A stretch of 64,000 nucleotides of DNA from Lycocorax pyrrhopterus obiensis (lineage: Eukaryota; Chordata; Aves; Passeriformes; Paradisaeidae). This document shows, piece after piece, positions 59,801 to 64,000 of the stretch. A program made the position numbers and the translations under genes. The notes under the pieces were generated by a model. That model was not told where the DNA came from. It did not search any database and saw only the letters and a program-made list of their open reading frames with translations. The DNA lies in the NCBI GenBank assembly GCA_014706295.1, contig JACSVZ010000001.1, forward strand, positions 82,396,237-82,460,236, read 5' to 3'. Position 1 is the first letter of the stretch, and every line of letters starts with the position of its first letter.

Positions 59801-62800
59801 ACAACCTGAGGTACATCAAGAGATTTTTTCTACAACATCAAGAGTTGTTTATCTATGCAACAGCTGAAGGTGTAACAACTCAGCCCCAAGGGTTCATATA
59901 AAGTTCTAAAAGTATGAACAACTGAATATGAAGTTAAACAGTTCATATGAAGTCAGTTCATTGCACTCAGACAACATTGAAACACATAGACTTTAGTCCT
60001 AAACTGTAATTACTAATTCAGTTTAAGAACAATCTGAAGCAGTAAAATTGACATTGTAGTTTAAGCTCTTTTTCTGGAAAACCTGACTGGAAAAACTGCT
60101 TACATAAAGCAGTTTAATATTGCTTTATATAAGTCAATAGCTAAGACAAGAAGCTAGACTCACATGAATTTAAAAAAGACAACAAAAGTTTAAAAAAAAA
60201 TCACTAATTCACTCCCAACAAATAGTTTTTCAAAGGCTAGATGCTTGTCAAATGAAACTGCTTCAAGACTAGCTGGAAACTAAAGCAAGCAGGTCATATG
60301 CATACAATCAAGACATAGTGTACTAATTCTTTGCGCTGAGCGTATTTCAGCTAAGGAAATAGCCAAAATTAAAGGAATTACGTAAATAGAGCCAGCAACT
60401 CTATCTTTGGTCAAATTCTATTGCTCTACCTGTTTTTTCTCTGATCCCAAGCACACTCTCCTTAGGAAACAAAACTGACCTTGTAGAATAATTTCCTGCA
60501 AAACCAGGACCAACGTTGTAAGATACATTCAAATTTCCTTTCCAGCTACTATGAGGTGGTGCCTGTCCTCCCATATTACTGTTATGGAAAAAAAAGAAAT
60601 CATTATTAGTTACAGACATCTTACAATAGCACCAAACTCAAATGAGGAGCCAGAAACCACACTTTGCTAGGTCCCATGCACACACAAACCAGTGCTGTTT
60701 GTATTAGACAATTTATACTACAAGCTTTGGCAGGAGAATAATCTGGAGTTTCAGATACACTAACACTAGTAAATTAACACAGAGCAATAATCCTGGGCAT
60801 AGAGATTAGCTCGCAATGGCCCACAGCTACCCTGGAAAACAGTGCTGGCCTCGAAAGGTTTTGCATATAAACTGCCTCTTGTAAATGGTCCCTGGAACAT
60901 TCTACTGCCTTGGACTACATTTGCATTTGAATTAGCAGAGAGCAACTTGGCCCACTCCAACACTTTAACAGCACAGGCGATTGTTTGCTGGTGCCTGTCC
61001 CTGCACACTGTTTAATCTCGTAGCATAGACAGCTGATGTGTGTCAATGATGGCTAAAGTGGAGAAATACGATCAGTCCAAGTCATCCTTTCTTGTTCCAT
61101 TGTCAAAAGTGACACATTTTTCCTGTTAACACAACTGGAAATGCAGTAATTCAGTGGACCGCAATCACCCAGATTGATTCCCCTGAAGGACTTATATTTT
61201 TGACATGAACTTCTGAGATACAAAGAAAGTATGCTGGATGTTCTGGTTCTCAGGAAGCAAAATATATTTCTTGTAAATGAAAGCATGTCTTTTACTGTAA
61301 ATGCATACTTCAGTCAAGCTTTATTCCACAGAACACTTTAACATCTCTTCAGGCCCTTAGTAATTTTTTTATATAAAAATATGATAGCAGGAATAACAAG
61401 AAGCTATGACTTCTCAAGACAAAAGTGAAAACAATGACCCAGTATTTTTAAAGGATTTAGGTTTCATTTATAATTATTAAAACAAAGTTCTAGTATTATT
61501 TAATACTTATTGAACAGAAATGTCTGGCTACATCTTATTTATACATAGTAATCTGCTCTATCTACTAGTTGGCAGTGGATAAAAGAGGTTTTTAACCTAT
61601 ACCTTTATAGTCATCACAGTTATCCTGGAAACAATGATGACTATAAAGCTTTAAAGAAAAGACAAATTGTACATATATAAGTCCATAAAAGTTTGGGAGG
61701 AAATAGGAAAAACATTAGAACAGTGTTAATGAACATCAGGTATGCAAAAACAGCAAAGATGGTAAAATCCTGCCTCATATGAAAAGAAATAGCTTCAACA
61801 CTTCAAGGGAAATCTGCATAGAGAACCAACAGATTTTGGTTTTTTGACTCAGTATTCAAATAGAGGTATCTGACAGAGCAAAATTATGGATGCTGAAAAA
61901 GCTTCAGCAGAGAATTTCTTCAGCTCTCTGCAGCATTTTTGTGAGAGTTCTGTCTTTCCCATGCAAGTAACTCCAAACAATGTTACAGTTTTGTAAACTT
62001 CTTGCAGCTGCAGGTTGTTTTGCAGAATTGTTATGGTTCTAACTAGAAAAACATTCAGAGGTGGGTGTCTTAGAACTTAACCAATCCCCTTAAGGGGTGG
62101 ATGGCAAAAAACCAATTACCTTATGCCACTTAATACACTTTGTGAACTAACATATAGAAGCCTTCTGAGAGTTCATTAAAGCGCTTCCATCTATCCCTGA
62201 ACCTGGACTTTGTGTTGTTTTTCTATTTGTCTGTGGGGAGACAAAATGATTGCTCATGTGATTTAGACTTAAAATTCCTATACAAACACTTAACCAGGAT
62301 TATGCTCATTTACTGCCCTAAACACTTATGCATCATACTGTTGCCAACCCTGGCATTTCCTGCTGTGCATCTCTACATTTGATACAGATGATTTCTACTA
62401 CATTTTTTAGGGGAATGATATATGTATGTCAACTCAATTACATCATAGTTTGTTTTGTTTTTTAAGAGAACTTATTTGGCCTGTTAAAACCATTATGAAT
62501 TTGACTGCTGTCCACCGGCAAGTTGGCAGCCTGTCTCCATGCCACTTGCATGTTTAGCAAGCACACTTACTTATATGTAGTTGCCTATTCAATCCCCTAT
62601 CACACTCCCAGTTTCCTCAGCGCTCTTATATTGGTTCACTAGCATCATTTCATATTTAAACAACATAATACACCTGATTAGAGAAAGAACGCACCTTCCT
62701 TTAATAGCGAACAGAACAGATACTGTCTCATCAAACATTCATGGCAAGTGTTTCCTGGGACAAGTGAATGACTTCATCTGTGGTCTTTTTTACATGACAG

Positions 62801-63188
62801 GTATCATGCCAGCCTCAAAAATTTTTGCCTTTATTCACACTGAGAGGCACTTTGTAATTCCAATATATTTGACTGACCATTATATATTACAAATGATCCT
62901 TTCCAGATAACTCTGAACATACCTGGTATGTAACAATAGATACCACACTTACCTCCTAATGAGAAACAAACATATTATTTCAACAGCTACAGGAGAAGCA
63001 CAGTACAAAAGTCTTTTTACTCTCTTTTCAAATACTCTCATAACTTCCAAAAAAACAATCTGCTAAAAATTCCTCATGCCTCCCGTGCACTTACCGCAGT
63101 AATGACTCTGCATCATGATAGCCAATAGGATGAACTGGAATTTTTGGGAGCCCTACGCCTCTGGCTTTGTCTAATCGGTACATGTATT
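47685..63188 (-). CDS. FOLH1: FOLH1, glutamate carboxypeptidase II, 3' part (exons 7-19)
   Basis: Thirteen exons totalling 1427 nt, each identical in length and phase to exons 7-19 of the neighbouring NAALAD2, with an intact frame to TAA. Exons 1-6 lie beyond the right edge. GCPII is a type II membrane zinc peptidase that cleaves glutamate from N-acetylaspartylglutamate and polyglutamyl folates. In human numbering the window holds zinc/catalytic residues His377, Asp387, Glu424/425, Asp453 and His553, arginine patch 463/534/536, Asn519, Trp541 and Lys699/Tyr700. Asn519 and Trp541 separate it from GCPIII and support FOLH1 rather than a second NAALAD2. The 3' end lies about 7 kb upstream of NAALAD2 in the same orientation. 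Introns 8 and possibly 7 carry LTR sequence. The gene could also be a bird-specific FOLH1-like paralogue, since the 5' half is not visible. Confidence 0.9.
48879..48971 (-). CDS. FOLH1: FOLH1 exon 18 equivalent
   Basis: 93 nt. Reads [20 protein letters not shown] then [26 protein letters not shown] is FOLH1-like. The acceptor follows a 15-base pyrimidine run. Donor gtgaga. Confidence 0.94.
49492..49575 (+). repeat. Ancient amniote interspersed repeat in FOLH1 intron 17
   Basis: aactccctagagcagagacc, then ctgtgtctgtgtgc and a final aacaaataaaag, matches the layout of an old amniote repeat tail. Recognition is from memory. A possible inverted relative lies near 41893-41960. Confidence 0.35.
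50258..50339 (-). CDS. FOLH1: FOLH1 exon 17 equivalent
   Basis: 82 nt. Reads [23 protein letters not shown] corresponds to glycosylated Asn638 of GCPII. Acceptor tccag, donor gtaagt. Confidence 0.93.
50721..50755. repeat. Alternating purine-pyrimidine tract (TG/CA with CG steps)
   Basis: A run of mostly alternating purines and pyrimidines mixing tg, cg and ca steps and including cacacgcatgcacgtgtac, in FOLH1 intron 16. Such tracts can adopt left-handed DNA. Confidence 0.7.
51166..51430 (-). CDS. FOLH1: FOLH1 exon 16 equivalent (last zinc ligand)
   Basis: 265 nt. Begins [20 protein letters not shown]. The His is zinc ligand His553. Continues through [19 protein letters not shown] and [10 protein letters not shown], both FOLH1-like, into the dimerisation domain. 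Acceptor tttcag, donor gtacgt. Confidence 0.96.
52231..52321 (-). CDS. FOLH1: FOLH1 exon 15 equivalent (substrate-specificity exon)
   Basis: 91 nt. Contains [18 protein letters not shown] and GRARYSKNW. The Asn of GSGND is human Asn519, the terminal Trp is human Trp541 of the arene-binding exosite, and the two Arg of GRARY are patch residues 534 and 536. Acceptor taaag, donor gtaagt. Confidence 0.95.
53134..53225 (-). CDS. FOLH1: FOLH1 exon 14 equivalent
   Basis: 92 nt. Reads [20 protein letters not shown] and ends in PR across the splice. [13 protein letters not shown] is FOLH1-like, where the NAALAD2 copy has [13 protein letters not shown]. Acceptor ttctag, donor gtaagt. Confidence 0.94.
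55196..55263 (-). CDS. FOLH1: FOLH1 exon 13 equivalent
   Basis: 68 nt. Reads [20 protein letters not shown] and ends TKK. The Arg of TLRVD is arginine-patch Arg463. PLMYSLV is FOLH1-like. Acceptor tttcag, donor gtaata. Confidence 0.94.
55785..55848 (-). CDS. FOLH1: FOLH1 exon 12 equivalent (third zinc-ligand exon)
   Basis: 64 nt. Reads [20 protein letters not shown]. The Asp of NADSS is zinc ligand Asp453. [11 protein letters not shown] is FOLH1-like, where the NAALAD2 copy has NSDSS. Acceptor tcacag, donor gtacat. Confidence 0.94.
56122..56204 (-). CDS. FOLH1: FOLH1 exon 11 equivalent (catalytic glutamate exon)
   Basis: 83 nt. [18 protein letters not shown] contains catalytic Glu424 and zinc ligand Glu425, followed by LLGSTEWAE with the calcium-site glutamates. 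Acceptor ctgcag, donor gtaaac. Confidence 0.96.
57558..57677 (-). CDS. FOLH1: FOLH1 exon 10 equivalent (first zinc-ligand exon)
   Basis: 120 nt. [20 protein letters not shown] carries His377 and Asp387 (human numbering). Followed by [15 protein letters not shown], typical of FOLH1 where NAALAD2 here has [11 protein letters not shown]. Acceptor ctctag, donor gtaatg. Confidence 0.96.
58699..58784 (-). CDS. FOLH1: FOLH1 exon 9 equivalent
   Basis: 86 nt. Reads [20 protein letters not shown] then [15 protein letters not shown] and NEV are FOLH1-like. Acceptor actag, donor gtaaaa. The solo LTR at 59181-59751 lies in the intron just upstream. Confidence 0.93.
59181..59751 (-). mobile_element. Solo LTR of an avian endogenous retrovirus, 5-bp target duplication
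   Basis: 571 bp, beginning TG and ending CA on the minus strand, flanked on both sides by ctcca (59176-59180 and 59752-59756). The sequence resembles a widespread avian ERV LTR, a judgement from memory. On the minus strand a CCAAT box (59503-59507) is followed by a TATA-like acataaag near 59482-59489, as in an LTR U3 promoter. No viral genes accompany it. It lies in FOLH1 intron 8 in the same orientation as the gene. The 5-bp duplication fits ERVL/ERV3-type integration. Confidence 0.82.
60480..60578 (-). CDS. FOLH1: FOLH1 exon 8 equivalent
   Basis: 99 nt. Contains [20 protein letters not shown] and [11 protein letters not shown]. Acceptor aacag, donor gtcagt, with the same unusual C at donor position 3 as in NAALAD2 exon 8. 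NVS and NYS are candidate glycosylation sites. Confidence 0.92.
61981..62243 (+). mobile_element. Possible degraded LTR fragment in FOLH1 intron 7
   Basis: Plus-strand order suggests an LTR: a TATA-like acatataga near 62150, an attaaa about 25 nt later, then a GT-rich stretch near 62210-62240. It could be bounded by TG at 61981 and CA at 62243, but no target duplication matches there. The assignment is weak. Confidence 0.3.
63095..63188 (-). CDS. FOLH1: FOLH1 exon 7 equivalent (first exon in window)
   Basis: 94 nt. Reads [15 protein letters not shown] then [21 protein letters not shown] is FOLH1-like, where NAALAD2 has GVGIP. Acceptor tttcag at 63189, donor gtaagt. The incoming phase requires a preceding exon that ends in one base of a Glu codon, outside the window. 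Confidence 0.92.
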
Positions 63189-64000
63189 CTGAAAGCAAAT
63201 GACAGATATTTTCATATTTACAAGTCTCAGAAGGAAGCTGTACAATTCATAGCTCAGTCCTAACACTGGAGTCAAGAATAATCACTTCACTTTCCCGGAA
63301 GCTGAGCTGACATCTTCCCACTGATATTATTCTTTGTGCTTTATCAACATGTTTTCAGAGAGACACTAATGAAGGTTCTCTCATAGTGTCTGCAGTAATG
63401 CATTTAAAGATGGGTGGAAATTTTAAAATGATTTGTTCATTTTTTGTGTTGAAATACTTTTACATAGAAATATTTCTCTTCATGGCAAAGAAGTTCAGAC
63501 TAAACTACACATAAAGAACAAGAACAAAGAGGGAGCCCATAGTCTGATGCTTGGAACATTCAGCTGAGAACTAAAAAAAATGTGCCAGTTGATAGAGAGA
63601 TGCAGAAAAAATCTTATATGCTGCACTGCTGAATATTTTGGATTGCTGATTTTGTGTACAAGACAAATCTAGGTTTTGTTCTGACAAAGCTCAAATACAA
63701 ATAATTGTTTTTAAATAAGAATCTTACTCTTCATGATGTGGACAAAAGCATACATGGAAAAGAAGAGTTTCCTCTTAATACAACATTCACAGGGACCCTT
63801 TGTGATTGAGAGATATAGGGATTCATCTGGGAGACCACTGACTCTAGCACGAGGAACCAGAAATTTTCTTCATGGTCTGTTCTGGCATGCTGCTGTTTTG
63901 AACACGTATCCCCTTCCAGCTCAAGTCCTGCAGCCTAGAGGCAACACTGCCCCTCACTTAGGGACTAATTTTCTTGAGGTGACTGCCTCTCTCAGATATG
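63189..64000. other. FOLH1 intron 6, partial
   Basis: AT-rich sequence with no exon-like segment. FOLH1 exons 1-6 must lie further right. Confidence 0.6.

Noticed and set aside
47685..63188. FOLH1 copy as a pseudogene or a second NAALAD2
   Set aside because: All 13 exons keep frame and splice sites, all catalytic residues are present, and Asn519 and Trp541 equivalents indicate FOLH1.
1..64000. CRISPR arrays, bacterial operons, tRNA or rRNA genes
   Set aside because: None seen. The window is vertebrate nuclear DNA, and no tRNA cloverleaf with A/B boxes or rRNA segment was recognised.

Overview
The window is bird nuclear DNA. It carries CR1 retrotransposon tails in both orientations, an avian-type endogenous-retrovirus solo LTR, AT-rich introns, and vertebrate exons with consensus splice sites. 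Two protein-coding genes are readable, both on the minus strand and head to tail. Both belong to the glutamate carboxypeptidase II family (M28 peptidases, transferrin-receptor superfamily).

Gene A (CDS 40549 down to 10984) is complete. Nineteen exons join without a frame break into a 742-codon ORF, which I identify as NAALAD2 (glutamate carboxypeptidase III). Gene B (63188 down to 47685) enters from beyond the right edge. The window holds 13 exons matching exons 7-19 of gene A in length and phase, including the stop, and I identify it as FOLH1 (glutamate carboxypeptidase II). Both retain the zinc ligands, the catalytic glutamate, the arginine patch and the C-terminal Lys-Tyr pair of the glutamate pocket. 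They differ where mammalian GCPII and GCPIII differ: Asn versus Ser at human position 519, and Trp versus Arg at position 541.

Layout: 1-10983 is a gene-free left flank with CR1 copies, possibly including the 3' UTR of a convergent plus-strand gene. 10984-40549 is NAALAD2. 40550-40750 is its GC-rich promoter/5' leader, with a triplet repeat and an upstream ORF. 40770-47684 is intergenic, with two CR1 copies and other repeats. 47685-63188 is the 3' part of FOLH1, with a solo LTR in intron 8. 63189-64000 is FOLH1 intron 6.

The most notable signal is that the last coding exons of the two genes are 182/190 identical, while the adjacent exon 18 pair is only about 68% identical and the flanking intron and UTR do not align. 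This points to gene conversion limited to the exon that carries the glutamate-binding Lys-Tyr pair. Other signals are a perfect CTCF core match in a CpG-rich patch of NAALAD2 intron 14, an upstream ORF ending 4 nt before the NAALAD2 start codon, and three sets of short non-CR1 intronic duplications.
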